A stretch of 64,000 nucleotides of DNA from Christiangramia portivictoriae DSM 23547 (GCF_000423045.1 NZ_AUHF01000008.1:124001-188000); one strand, 5' to 3'; counted from the stretch's first letter, positions 36,851 through 45,350 are shown. Notes: generated by a model not told the origin, from the letters alone. Program-made: numbers and translations.

Positions 36851-38062
36851 TTATTGATACCTTGATCTTAAAGCGTTCATATCTTCACTTACTTTCTGAT
36901 CCAGTATTTTCGCATAATGTTGCGTAGTTTTCAGATTCTTATGTCCCAGCATTTTACTAACCGATTCAATAGGAACTCCATTTAATAAAGTCACAGTTGT
37001 GGCAAAAGTATGTCTAGCCAGGTGGAAAGTTAGATTCTTTTCAATTTCACACAAGTCAGCTATTTCCTTAAGATATGCATTCATTTTTTGATTAGTTAGT
37101 ATGGGTAATAGCTGGTCATTCTTAAGAGGTTTTCTTTCAAATGAATATTTTTTTATGATCTGAATAGCAGTTGGTAATAATGGAATATTACTGGGTGAAT
37201 CTGTTTTTGATCGATTAATTTTAATCCATTTATTTCCATCAATTCCGATAACAATGTTATCACTTGAAAGTTTTTTTACATCAGCATAAGCTAAGCCAGT
37301 AAAGCAGGCAAATAGAAAAATATCCTTTACCTGGTCTAACCTATCCGTATGTAGTTCTTTTTCTATTAACTTTTGAATTTCACCCTCTGTTAAAAATTCT
37401 CGATCTACAATTTTCAGTTTTGCCTTCCAGTGAAGAAAGGGATCAATCTGTATCCAGTTATTTGCGAAAGCTATTCTTATTATCTTTTTGAAGTTAGTTA
37501 TGTATTTAACCGCAGTATTATGACTACAATTCCTTTCGATTTTTAAGTAATATTCAAATCCAGTAATAAATTGATTATTCACATCCCTAACCGGCAAATC
37601 TTTTACTTTATATTCTTTTTCAATGTATTCTTCAACATGTTTTTTAGCCGTTTTATATCTTTCTGCCGTGCCAGCTGCAAAATCTCTTCCTACTAAACGA
37701 TCTACCTGATCATTATGACTTTGAAAAATCTTCAATAGCAAATTTTCTTTCTGATCTCTCCCCGAATAAATATTTCGGATGGTTTCTGATGTAAAAGGAA
37801 CTTGTTTTTTTGTTACGTCTTCATATATCTTATCAACTCTGCTCCTTATACTATTCAGATACCTATTAAAATTTCCAGCTTCGGTGCTTTTCCCTCGCAT
37901 GGAACCTGTAACTGAATTCCATTTTTCAGGAAGAATTTTTCTTTTTATACTGACTTCGCTATGTTTGCCATTTACTGTAATTCTCAAGTAAACAGGTACT
38001 TTTCCAGATTTATCTTTGTTACTCCCTTTCGGGTAAAACAATGTAGAATAGGTTTCATACAT
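36851..38062 (-). CDS. Tyrosine recombinase (integrase) of the left element
   Basis: A 403-residue phage-integrase-family protein with an Arm-binding DUF-type N-terminus (YSTLFYPKGSNKDKSGK), a SAM-like core-binding domain (about 110-215) and a C-terminal catalytic domain. HLARHTFATTV, MLGHKNLKTTQHYAK give the HxxR, second His and Tyr. The first catalytic Arg position, usually TGLR, reads FTGLAYADV. Loss of Arg I is known in CTnDOT-type integrases of Bacteroidota. The gene points away from the attachment-like repeat at 38.25 kb. It probably integrated the element whose relics lie at 34.2-36.1 kb. Confidence 0.9.
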   Translation of the reverse strand: MYETYSTLFYPKGSNKDKSGKVPVYLRITVNGKHSEVSIKRKILPEKWNSVTGSMRGKSTEAGNFNRYLNSIRSRVDKIYEDVTKKQVPFTSETIRNIYSGRDQKENLLLKIFQSHNDQVDRLVGRDFAAGTAERYKTAKKHVEEYIEKEYKVKDLPVRDVNNQFITGFEYYLKIERNCSHNTAVKYITNFKKIIRIAFANNWIQIDPFLHWKAKLKIVDREFLTEGEIQKLIEKELHTDRLDQVKDIFLFACFTGLAYADVKKLSSDNIVIGIDGNKWIKINRSKTDSPSNIPLLPTAIQIIKKYSFERKPLKNDQLLPILTNQKMNAYLKEIADLCEIEKNLTFHLARHTFATTVTLLNGVPIESVSKMLGHKNLKTTQHYAKILDQKVSEDMNALRSRYQ

Positions 38063-38188
38063 CGGTGCTGCTTTTTTGTTTGATTAAATATAAACAAAAA
38101 ACAGGTGCTAATCTATTTCAAATCACTATATATTAAGCGATTAAATAAAATTCGGTGCTGAATTTTTCCTTAGAATTCAGCACCGAAT
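38062..38188. repeat. GGTGCT-motif cluster and 15-bp inverted repeat upstream of the integrase
   Basis: TCGGTGCTG occurs at 38062-38070 and 38152-38160, AGGTGCTA at 38103-38110 and the inverted CAGCACCGA at 38178-38186. The last two full copies form a perfect 15-bp inverted repeat (38150-38164 and 38174-38188, 9-nt loop). Repeated sites beside an integrase suggest arm-type Int/Xis binding or autoregulation. Confidence 0.55.
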
Positions 38189-38242
38189 TAAGCTCTAATT
38201 GATTGATTTCAGATGATATTATTTGCTGTAGAAGAAAATGAA

Positions 38243-38310
38243 AAAAGCCCGAAAACATAACGTTTACGGGCTTTTAGTAGAATTTGATAAATTCCTTGCG
38301 GAGAAAGAGG
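38243..38310 (+). repeat. Left copy of a terminator + tRNA-3'-end-like repeat (possible attachment site)
   Basis: The hairpin AAAAGCCCG...CGGGCTTTT (38243-38275) is a good terminator. About 20 bases later comes TGCGGAGAAAGAGG (38297-38310), which resembles the reversed 3' end of a Bacteroidota tRNA gene, though no tRNA can be folded from it. A similar block occurs at 63642-63709 in the same orientation, with an estimated three-quarters identity by eye and an identical 15-base run GTTTACGGGCTTTTA. It sits between two divergent integrases, where an attachment site is expected. The rest of 38063-38463 holds the GGTGCT cluster and a repeated TGTCACTAT (38416, 38444). Confidence 0.5.
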
Positions 38311-38463
38311 CTCTATCACCTATCATATCATAGAATTTCCTAAAATGCCAAAAGCCCATATTTCATGGGGTCTATAAATTTACACTGTTATAAAGTTTTA
38401 TAAAATATCTTTTGATGTCACTATTTTTGGGTGTAATATTGGGTGTCACTATACACTCCAATT

Positions 38464-39750
38464 ATGATCCATATAAAACGAAACCTAATTTTTTCTCTTG
38501 AAAGGAGAAAGAGAGAAGGAATTCTTATTACAGAAAATGTTCCTATCCGACTTAGAGTTAATTTTGATGGTGATCGTTTAGATATCCAAACAGGCTACCG
38601 AATAGATTTAAAAAAATGGGATTCAGATAAGGAGCTAGTGAAAAATGGAGCATTCAATAAATTAGGTCAGAGCTCCTCCTCTATCAATTCTCGATTATTA
38701 GAATTGAAAGTTTCTATCCAGGATCTTTTCAGCGAATATGAGAGATTAGAAAAATTTCCCAATAAAGAAGATATACGAGAAGCTGTTAAGAAGATTAAAT
38801 CTAAGGGTAAATCGGAAAGCAATCCAATATCTAAAAATTCATTTGAAGATGTATTTGATGAATTTGTTCGTCAGAATGGGAGGTTGAATAATTGGACTAA
38901 TGCTACATTCACCAAGTTTTCAGCAGTAAAAAAACATCTTCTTGGGTTTAAACAAAATTTATCTTTCAAAGACTTGGATGAAGAAGGAATGAGTGACTAT
39001 ATCTACTATCTGCAGAAGGATAAAGAAATGAAGAATAGTACGGTCAAAAAGCAACTCGGTTTTCTTAAATGGTTTCTCAGATGGAGCTTTGAAAAAAATT
39101 TTCATAATAATGATTCTTTTAAAAGCTTTCGACCGAAGATTAAAGACTCAAGTAAGCCCGTAATTTTCTTAACTGAGGAGGAAAAAGCTAAAATTTTCAA
39201 CTATAAAATTCCTTCAACAAAACTATATCTGGAAAAGACTAGGGATTTACTTAAATTCTTATGCTATACCGGCTTACGATATTCGGATGCCTACAATTTG
39301 AGAAGAAGCAATATCAAAGACAATCATATAGAAATAGTAACGGTTAAAACTTCTGATAGTTTGAATATAGAATTGAACAAGCACAGTAGCGCTATACTTG
39401 AGAAGTATCAAGATATTCCATTTAAAGATGACAAAGCGCTACCGGTCATATCAAATCAAAAACTAAATGAGTACATAAAAGAATTAGGAGCTTTGGCCGA
39501 AATTGACACTCCAGTTACTCTAACGCATTATTCAGGTAATAAAAGAATTGATGAAGTTATACCTAAACACGAGCTCTTAAGCACACATGTTGGTCGTAGA
39601 TCTTTCATTTGCAGTGCATTGTCTATTGGGATACCAGTCCAGGTAGTAATGAAGTGGACAGGACACAGCGACTATAAAGCAATGAAGCCCTATATAGATA
39701 TTGCAGATAAAACTAAGAAGAACGCTATGGAAAAATTTAATTTATTATGA
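38464..39750 (+). CDS. Tyrosine recombinase (integrase) of the right element
   Basis: A 428-residue integrase from the ATG at 38464; an upstream GTG at 38443 is less likely. The Arm-DNA-binding-type start (MIHIKRNLIFSLERRKREG) is followed by a SAM-like domain (about 130-225) and a catalytic domain with the full set: CYTGLRYSDAYNL (Arg I), STHVGRRSF (HxxR), WTGHSDYKAMKPYID (His and Tyr). It is only distantly similar to the integrase at 36851, so a different element brought it. Its stop overlaps the next start by four bases (ATGA). Confidence 0.9.
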   Translation: MIHIKRNLIFSLERRKREGILITENVPIRLRVNFDGDRLDIQTGYRIDLKKWDSDKELVKNGAFNKLGQSSSSINSRLLELKVSIQDLFSEYERLEKFPNKEDIREAVKKIKSKGKSESNPISKNSFEDVFDEFVRQNGRLNNWTNATFTKFSAVKKHLLGFKQNLSFKDLDEEGMSDYIYYLQKDKEMKNSTVKKQLGFLKWFLRWSFEKNFHNNDSFKSFRPKIKDSSKPVIFLTEEEKAKIFNYKIPSTKLYLEKTRDLLKFLCYTGLRYSDAYNLRRSNIKDNHIEIVTVKTSDSLNIELNKHSSAILEKYQDIPFKDDKALPVISNQKLNEYIKELGALAEIDTPVTLTHYSGNKRIDEVIPKHELLSTHVGRRSFICSALSIGIPVQVVMKWTGHSDYKAMKPYIDIADKTKKNAMEKFNLL

Positions 39751-40763
39751 GTAATTTGAGTGGTTTTTTAAAGGCTTTAAACTCTCTTGTTTATATTGTT
39801 AAAAAGATTGAAGTAAATAGTCAAGAAAGTCTAATAATAAATTTTTCTGATTTGAAAGATTGCTATGCAATGTCAAAATATAGCGCTAACTCCATAATCA
39901 CCCTACTTGATGATGATTTTTTAAATAGAGATGAAAGAAAGATTGGAGAAATCAAGCAAAATATTTTAACTAAGATTGAACGTGTTCAATTCTTCCATGA
40001 AATGTTTATAGACCAATTAGTAAGTTTTGACACCTATGAGTGTGTGAGATCCAGTTTAAGAACCCATGAAAAAGCCTATGAAATCCTAAATCAAAAGGCG
40101 ACCAGATGCAGACGTGAATTGCAGGATATAAGAGAATCCTTAGAAAGTCTATGTTATCAATATGAAGAGACTCACACAAAAATGAAAAGCCTTCGTTCAG
40201 AAGAAATTTTATTAAACAAGGAACTAAATGCTTTAAGAATTAGGGTAAACGATGCATACACGCTATATAAAAAAGAAGAGAAGAATAGAGTGATATATTG
40301 TGAGGTAGATTTTGGAAAAATCACTCGAGAATTGAATGAAGTTTACAAATATTTAGAAAAAAATTATTTATTAAATCATAAAGAAAAGCCTCAATATCAA
40401 AAGGATCCAATTTTCAAACCTGAAGTATTTGGTACATGTCACAGATTAATTAATACTTTTTGTGCTAAACCTTTAAGTGAAGAAGAACTAACGAAAATAT
40501 TTCAGAAAAAAGACTCCATGTTCAACAAAATAAAGCTACGATCTTCAGTAAAAGAAAAATTTTATTTTACAATAAGACATTTTGCAGATTTTATAGAAGG
40601 CACTGAAGATGAGAAAACGATCTGGAGCGCTCATCTAATAAGTCAATTTGCAGATGTCTCACTAAGTTCCTTCGAGACCAAGGGAAACTTACTTCAAAAT
40701 AATGAGAAGTATCGTAATGAAATTCAAAGTGAATTTTTGAAACTTAAAGAGATATATTTATAA
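39747..40763 (+). CDS. Unknown coiled-coil protein coupled to the integrase
   Basis: A 338-residue protein with no signal peptide or membrane segment. I do not recognise the family. Residues about 95-175 look like a long coiled coil (ESLESLCYQYEETHTKMKSL, EILLNKELNALRIRVNDAY). The flanks are helical, and a Lys/Glu-rich C-terminal half contains GTCHRLINTFC. It overlaps the integrase stop by four bases, so it is translated with it and may assist excision, integration or its control. That is inference from position only. Confidence 0.7.
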   Translation: MSNLSGFLKALNSLVYIVKKIEVNSQESLIINFSDLKDCYAMSKYSANSIITLLDDDFLNRDERKIGEIKQNILTKIERVQFFHEMFIDQLVSFDTYECVRSSLRTHEKAYEILNQKATRCRRELQDIRESLESLCYQYEETHTKMKSLRSEEILLNKELNALRIRVNDAYTLYKKEEKNRVIYCEVDFGKITRELNEVYKYLEKNYLLNHKEKPQYQKDPIFKPEVFGTCHRLINTFCAKPLSEEELTKIFQKKDSMFNKIKLRSSVKEKFYFTIRHFADFIEGTEDEKTIWSAHLISQFADVSLSSFETKGNLLQNNEKYRNEIQSEFLKLKEIYL

Positions 40764-40897
40764 AGTCATTGAGTATAATAAACAATCTAATGAGGTCATT
40801 TTGATAAAAAATGCGTTCTACAACAGCCTATAACATAAAACGACATAAATTAGCTTTATAAATATTTTAAATACCTGATTTTAAACTTTATAAGCTT

Positions 40898-40939
40898 AAC
40901 AATTCAACTGATTTAGACAAAATTAGACGTCGAATTGTT
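40898..40939. promoter_or_regulatory. Inverted repeat upstream of the DUF3853 gene
   Basis: AACAATTC (40898-40905) and GAATTGTT (40932-40939) flank a core with two TTAGAC copies. It lies 70-110 bases ahead of a predicted DNA-binding protein gene and could be its operator. The rest of the 246-base gap is featureless AT-rich DNA. Confidence 0.3.
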
Positions 40940-41009
40940 TCTAGATTTACCCTTGTTCGAACATTAAAACCGATGTACACGGTTCATTATTAATTTTAAA
41001 CAAGACATT

Positions 41010-41306
41010 ATGAATTTAGAAGCAATTAAAGAGAAGGCTTTATTTCAGTTAACAGCAAAAGAATTTCTTTTTCTCCAAAAAAATGTTGAAAAAACAAACA
41101 GTGATCAGAAAGATTCTGAAGCTAAAATTACACCCACGAAATACGTTTACGGATTACGCGGCATTGCTAATCTAATAGGAGGAAGTATATCTAAAGCTAG
41201 TAGACTTAAAAAATCTGGTGTAATAAAAGATGCCATTATTCAGGATGGACGAAAAATAATCGTGGATTCTGAACTTGCCTTAGAACTTATCAAAAAATCA
41301 AAATAA
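41010..41306 (+). CDS. DUF3853-type small DNA-binding protein (excisionase-like)
   Basis: A 98-residue protein. After a helical start (LFQLTAKEFLFLQKN) comes KYVYGLRGIANLIGGSISKA, a winged-helix/HTH-like recognition segment, then KSGVIKDAIIQDGRKIIVDS. This matches the DUF3853 family found on Bacteroidota integrative elements and resembles excisionase or regulator HTH-17-type proteins. It precedes the RepA-like and primase genes but is separated from them by a terminator. Likely roles are excision factor or element regulator. Confidence 0.75.
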   Translation: MNLEAIKEKALFQLTAKEFLFLQKNVEKTNSDQKDSEAKITPTKYVYGLRGIANLIGGSISKASRLKKSGVIKDAIIQDGRKIIVDSELALELIKKSK

Positions 41307-41338
41307 AAAAAGGATCGTGCTCCAACACGATCCTTTTT
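41307..41338 (+). terminator. Strong terminator after the DUF3853 gene
   Basis: AAAAAGGATCGTG, CTCCAA and CACGATCCTTTTT form a perfect 13-bp stem ending in a T-run, directly after the stop codon. Confidence 0.92.
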
Positions 41339-41411
41339 AACATTAACCGTTAGTCAACGTTTTCGATCTATTACAAAAATAAGAATTCTGTTGACTAGAA
41401 ATCTTATTAAA

Positions 41412-42401
41412 ATGAAAAATAACAATTCAAGAAAAAAAACAAATAATACCGATAGAACTAGAAATGTTTTAGAATCTAAACTTATAAATGAATGGATTAA
41501 AATAGGAATGAGAATGCCAGATCCCAAACCTTTATATAGAACTATTTGGCATCAGGGAGAAGTAGGAATTTTATTCGCAAATACAGGGAAAGGAAAATCA
41601 GTCTTAGCTATGCAATTGGCAGATTCAATTTCAAGAGAAAGGACTGTTTCTGATGTATATATACCAGCTCAAAAGGTAGTTTATTGTGATTTCGAATTAT
41701 CCACTAAGGCATTTCAAAGGAGATACTCTACTGCTGAAGATAGTTATAGTTTTAGTGATATGTGCATTAGAGCTGAAATAGACAGAAATCAAAGTCTAGA
41801 AGACAAGAATTTGACCTTTGAAGAATTAGTGATGAGTTCAGTAAAAGAAAACGTTAACCTACATCAAGCTGATGTTCTAATAATTGATAATATTACGTAT
41901 CTATCTGCAACCAATGAGAAAAGTCATGAAGCCATGGCTTTGATGAAATTAATCCTAGACCTTGCAAGAGGCAGGAATATTTCAATTCTTTTGGTAGCCC
42001 ATACCCCTAAGCGTGATATTTACAGTCCAATCCAACTCGAAGATCTAGCAGGCTCTAAAGCGCTATCTAATTTTGTAGATTTTTGCTTTTGTATTGGTGA
42101 GTCTACCCAGGGGGATAACGTTAGATATATAAAGCAACTGAAAAACAGAAATTACCCAATTGAGTATGGTGCAGAAAACGTAATCAACTGTGAATTAGTT
42201 AAGAAAGATTGTTTTCTACAGTTTAACTCTACAGGTTATGGTTCCGAGAAAGATCATCTCCAATCTCAGGATGATGATGAGAAAAAGCAGAAACTCGAAG
42301 AGCTAGTTCAGGCTGGAAAAACTAACAAAGTAATTGGGAATTTTTTTGATGTCGATGAAAGGACTATCAGAAGGTGGAGGAAAAAATGGCACATTTCTTA
42401 G
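41412..42401 (+). CDS. RepA-like AAA ATPase/helicase with C-terminal HTH
   Basis: A 329-residue protein from the ATG at 41412; the frame also has a TTG at 41391. RecA-fold ATPase: GILFANTGKGKSVLA is Walker A (56-63) and VLIIDNITYL Walker B (Asp159), followed by ILLVAHTPKR. This is the layout of RepA-type hexameric helicases of plasmids and integrative elements. The last 40 residues form an HTH (NKVIGNFFDVDERTIRRWRK), suggesting direct recognition of an origin. Together with the primase downstream it forms a small replication module for the excised circle. Confidence 0.8.
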   Translation: MKNNNSRKKTNNTDRTRNVLESKLINEWIKIGMRMPDPKPLYRTIWHQGEVGILFANTGKGKSVLAMQLADSISRERTVSDVYIPAQKVVYCDFELSTKAFQRRYSTAEDSYSFSDMCIRAEIDRNQSLEDKNLTFEELVMSSVKENVNLHQADVLIIDNITYLSATNEKSHEAMALMKLILDLARGRNISILLVAHTPKRDIYSPIQLEDLAGSKALSNFVDFCFCIGESTQGDNVRYIKQLKNRNYPIEYGAENVINCELVKKDCFLQFNSTGYGSEKDHLQSQDDDEKKQKLEELVQAGKTNKVIGNFFDVDERTIRRWRKKWHIS

Positions 42402-42468
42402 AAAGCGCCGAATTTAAAACTTGTTTAAAATATTGATAATCATTTTTTAAATCGAGTTTAATCTGAAA

Positions 42469-42543
42469 TCGGCTCGGCATTTTTCTTCTCAAGCAGTTAG
42501 GACACTGATGCCGAACTTGTAAAGACACTTATTGTCGAGCCGA
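42469..42543. other. Inverted-repeat cluster between RepA-like and primase genes (possible origin or operator)
   Basis: TCGGCTCG (42469-42476) pairs with CGAGCCGA (42536-42543). Inside, CGGCAT pairs with ATGCCG and TTGTAAAG recurs as CTTTACAA shortly after (about 42517 and 42553). The 247-base gap has no gene. Placement between helicase and primase genes suits a replication origin or regulatory site. Confidence 0.35.
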
Positions 42544-42648
42544 TAATTACCGACTTTACAATTTTAACCTATTGATTGACTGCTAGTTATGAGCCATAAA
42601 ACTATTTTATCGGTTCGGCGTAACTGGACATTCTATAACTAATTATTA

Positions 42649-43530
42649 ATGATAATGAAACATTTTAAAATAAAAAACCAAGACATAATATCATATCTAT
42701 CTTCAATCGGTATCGAACCAAAGAAGATTGTAGGTAATAGCTATTGGTACTTATCACCCTTAACAAACGAGAAGACTCCCTCATTTAAGGTAGATCAAAA
42801 ATTAAATTTATGGCATTGCTTTTCTTATGGAGATGGCGGCCCTATCTTAAAACTTGTCAGCTTACTTGAGAACTGTAATAAAGGAGAGGCTCTTGATAAA
42901 TTGCAATCAAGGAATATATCATCTCATGATGATATTAGCCGAAAGGTTCAATATGAAACTAAATCAACAATCTTGAACATAGAGAGCTTGAAGAATCCTC
43001 TACTGATTAATTATTTAGCAAAAAGAAAGATTGAACCTTCCATTGCAAAGTTTTATTGCAAAGAAATAAAATATAAGGTCGTTACTTCTTGTGCTAAAAA
43101 TAGTTTTTCTAAACTATACAATACGATTGGATTCAAAAATGACCTAGGAGGTTTCGAAACTCGAAATGAAGAGTTTAAAAGATGTTTCAACAAAAAAGGG
43201 ATTACAACAATTACCAATGCATCTGAAACTCTTATCGTTTTTGAAGGTTTTATGGACTTTCTTTCCTATCAAACTTTGAAAATAAATATTCCAGATCCAG
43301 ATGATGATTTTATCATTTTAAACAGCACTACCCTAGTCGATAAAATCAAGCCTAAATTTAAAAACTACCGTACAATTAAGCTTTTCCTGGATAATGATAA
43401 TGCAGGAAATAAAGCAACAAATTTCGTCATTGATAATGCTAATATTGAAGTGATGGATTGCAGAATTCATTACAGAAATTTTAATGATCTAAACGAGTAT
43501 TTAATTGCTATAAGCAATGAGAGCCTTTAG
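42649..43530 (+). CDS. DnaG-like primase (degenerate CHC2 domain + TOPRIM)
   Basis: A 293-residue protein. The N-terminal part keeps the CHC2 fold sequence (YWYLSPLTNEKTPSFKVD, LWHCFSYGDGGPILKLV) but the zinc-binding Cys/His set is mostly gone, with only one Cys left. The C-terminal half has TOPRIM features: LIVFEGFMDFLSY (catalytic Glu) and TIKLFLDNDNAGNKAT (DxD). Primases of this short form occur on Bacteroidota plasmids and integrative elements. It probably primes replication with the RepA-like ATPase. The start may be the second Met (42655). Confidence 0.82.
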   Translation: MIMKHFKIKNQDIISYLSSIGIEPKKIVGNSYWYLSPLTNEKTPSFKVDQKLNLWHCFSYGDGGPILKLVSLLENCNKGEALDKLQSRNISSHDDISRKVQYETKSTILNIESLKNPLLINYLAKRKIEPSIAKFYCKEIKYKVVTSCAKNSFSKLYNTIGFKNDLGGFETRNEEFKRCFNKKGITTITNASETLIVFEGFMDFLSYQTLKINIPDPDDDFIILNSTTLVDKIKPKFKNYRTIKLFLDNDNAGNKATNFVIDNANIEVMDCRIHYRNFNDLNEYLIAISNESL

Positions 43531-43605
43531 GCTCTGTTGCAAGTTGTGAGCTCAACTACCTTTCAGGTACCTGAGCTCTAACTTGCTATTCGCAGTAATA
43601 ACTGC
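43521..43605. other. Candidate oriT: three consecutive hairpins directly upstream of mobC
   Basis: GAGCC-TTTA-GGCTC (43521-43534, overlapping the primase stop), CAAGTT...GAGCTCA...TGAGCTC...AACTTG (43540-43585, imperfect long stem) and GCAGT-AATA-ACTGC (43592-43605) fill nearly the whole gap before mobC. Stacked inverted repeats immediately 5' of mobC and relaxase genes are the usual form of an oriT. None is followed by a T-run, which argues against terminators. Confidence 0.5.
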
Positions 43606-43633
43606 TCATAGATATCAACAATAAACCTTAAAA

Positions 43634-43981
43634 ATGATCAAAAAAAATAATAAAGTAAAAGTATTTTTCTATTTAAAACCTGAAGACAAAAAATTTCTAT
43701 TTGAACAGGCAGAATTGCTTCAAATAAATGCTTCCATTTATGTGCGATACTGCGTTCTAGAAAAGTTGGGACTTAAGGAAAAAATGGAAATGAAACCTAT
43801 TGATTTAAGTTTGAACAAATACACCTCAAATCTTTCGAAAATCGGCAACAATTTAAATCAAATTGCTAGGAAGTTGAATTCCGATGTTAAACTCAGAATT
43901 ATAGACGAGCGGACCCTGGAAGATGAAATTGAAGAATTAAAAAAACATCTTAGTGAGATAATAGAAAAATTACAATCATGA
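43634..43981 (+). CDS. mobC: MobC-family mobilisation accessory protein
   Basis: A 115-residue protein. A ribbon-helix-helix-type start (KVKVFFYLKPEDKKFLFEQA, with INASIYVRYCVLEKLG) is followed by the MobC signature NLSKIGNNLNQIARKLN and a C-terminal helix. MobC proteins bind oriT and help the relaxase open the strands. It overlaps the next gene by four bases and lies in an operon with the relaxase at 44625. Confidence 0.88.
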   Translation: MIKKNNKVKVFFYLKPEDKKFLFEQAELLQINASIYVRYCVLEKLGLKEKMEMKPIDLSLNKYTSNLSKIGNNLNQIARKLNSDVKLRIIDERTLEDEIEELKKHLSEIIEKLQS

Positions 43982-44625
43982 AAGAAGAAATAGAAAAGTT
44001 TGAAGATTCAGATTTGATAGAAAAGCCTTCGGAAATTGAAAAGCAAGAAAGGCATGTAACAAAACTAATGCAAACATTAGTTGATGATATGGAATCTCTT
44101 AAAGAACAAAAGGAAGAATTAAAAACACTCTTAGAAACTCAAGCTCAGGCCTATAAAATAATTTGCGAATCTAATGGTACAAGTTATACGAACTTATTAG
44201 AATATTTGAAAAGTTTAAAAGCTGAATATATTGATGAATTTAAAAACAATAAGGCTGAACAAAATCAAAATTCTAGAGTTGAATATATCTTATTTGGAAA
44301 GGACACTCCTTTTTCATCTAAATTATTGCTAGGGCTTATAACATTAATTTTATTCAGCTTTCTGCTGTTTGAATATGGAACACCTTTATTGATTGAAAAG
44401 AGTGAGTTGAAAAACCAAAGAGATAATTACAAACTATATTATGATTATAGTCTTTTAAAGGCTTTTGAGGACTCTGATAAGAATCCTGAGAAGATCATAT
44501 CAATCTTTTCAAGTTTAAAAGCTAGAGACACTGTAATGATCAAATACATTGACTCAATGACCTTGGTTTTACAAAAAAGATTAAGAAAAAAAGAACTTGA
44601 ATCAGAACTCAAAACCCTTGATTGA
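43978..44625 (+). CDS. Coiled-coil membrane protein of the mobilisation operon (unknown function)
   Basis: A 215-residue protein with a long N-terminal coiled coil (about 10-105, Lys/Glu-rich), one clear membrane helix (about 118-137, LLLGLITLILFSFLLFEYG) and a charged helical tail. I do not recognise the family. The position between mobC and the relaxase, with overlaps of 4 and 1 bases, suggests a MobB-like anchoring role that brings the relaxosome to the membrane. That function is inference. Confidence 0.75.
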   Translation: MKEEIEKFEDSDLIEKPSEIEKQERHVTKLMQTLVDDMESLKEQKEELKTLLETQAQAYKIICESNGTSYTNLLEYLKSLKAEYIDEFKNNKAEQNQNSRVEYILFGKDTPFSSKLLLGLITLILFSFLLFEYGTPLLIEKSELKNQRDNYKLYYDYSLLKAFEDSDKNPEKIISIFSSLKARDTVMIKYIDSMTLVLQKRLRKKELESELKTLD

Positions 44626-45350
44626 TGATCGCAAAACTTCAGACAATTTCCTACACAGCCAACGCTCTTGCTTATTGTGAAAGAGGTGGTGAATTATTAT
44701 ACTCTAACGAATGCTTTGGAAATTCAAATCAAATCTTTAAGCAGATGCAGTATCAGCAAAGATTAAATGACCGCTGCAAAAAAAAATCATTTCATATAAA
44801 AATTCGGTCAGCTCCTTCTGATAAAGGAAAATTATCAAACCAGGATTGGATTGATATATCTAAAAAATATGCAGATAAAATTGGCTTTTCAAAAAATCAA
44901 TATGCCGTTTATTTTCATGAAAAAAACCACGTCCATATAGTTTGTAATAGAATAATCGATAATAAGGCTGTCCACAATAAATTTACTCATATTAAAAGTT
45001 TAGATTTTTGCAGGACGATCGAGGAAGAATATAAACTTCAGAAAATTGATCGGAAACTTGAAAAATTTAAAAATAACGAGGAATTCATTTCTAATAATTC
45101 CAGGAGTAATAATCTAAAAGAACTTATTTTTAAGGCAATCGATATTTCAGATTCATTAGATGATGTGATCCATGAATTGGAAAATCAAGGAATCAAAACC
45201 AGTATTGGTAGAGGAATATCATTTACAGATAAAAAAGGTGCTTATTTTAAGGGTTCAGCAATAGATCGAAAACTGTCATTACCAGGTATTAAGAACTTGT
45301 TATCATACAAAGAACAAGAAAAGAGATTTAACAGAGGTCTTTCACGCTAA
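44625..45350 (+). CDS. Relaxase/mobilisation nuclease (HUH type)
   Basis: A 241-residue protein from the ATG at 44625, overlapping the previous stop as TGATG. The N-terminus has a candidate catalytic Tyr (ISYTANALAYCERGG, Tyr10 or Tyr17). NQYAVYFHEKNHVHIVCNRI supplies the HUH-type metal-binding histidines (His98, His102, His104). It should nick oriT to start transfer, relying on another element's conjugation machinery, as no type IV secretion genes are present. It is shorter than many relaxases, but no frameshift is visible and it ends naturally. It is the last mobility gene before the glycan locus. Confidence 0.85.
   Translation: MIAKLQTISYTANALAYCERGGELLYSNECFGNSNQIFKQMQYQQRLNDRCKKKSFHIKIRSAPSDKGKLSNQDWIDISKKYADKIGFSKNQYAVYFHEKNHVHIVCNRIIDNKAVHNKFTHIKSLDFCRTIEEEYKLQKIDRKLEKFKNNEEFISNNSRSNNLKELIFKAIDISDSLDDVIHELENQGIKTSIGRGISFTDKKGAYFKGSAIDRKLSLPGIKNLLSYKEQEKRFNRGLSR

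Noticed and set aside
38290-38330. A tRNA gene next to the integrases
   Set aside because: Only a stretch resembling a tRNA 3' end is present. No anticodon arm or full cloverleaf can be formed, so I list it as a repeat or attachment-like site, not a tRNA.
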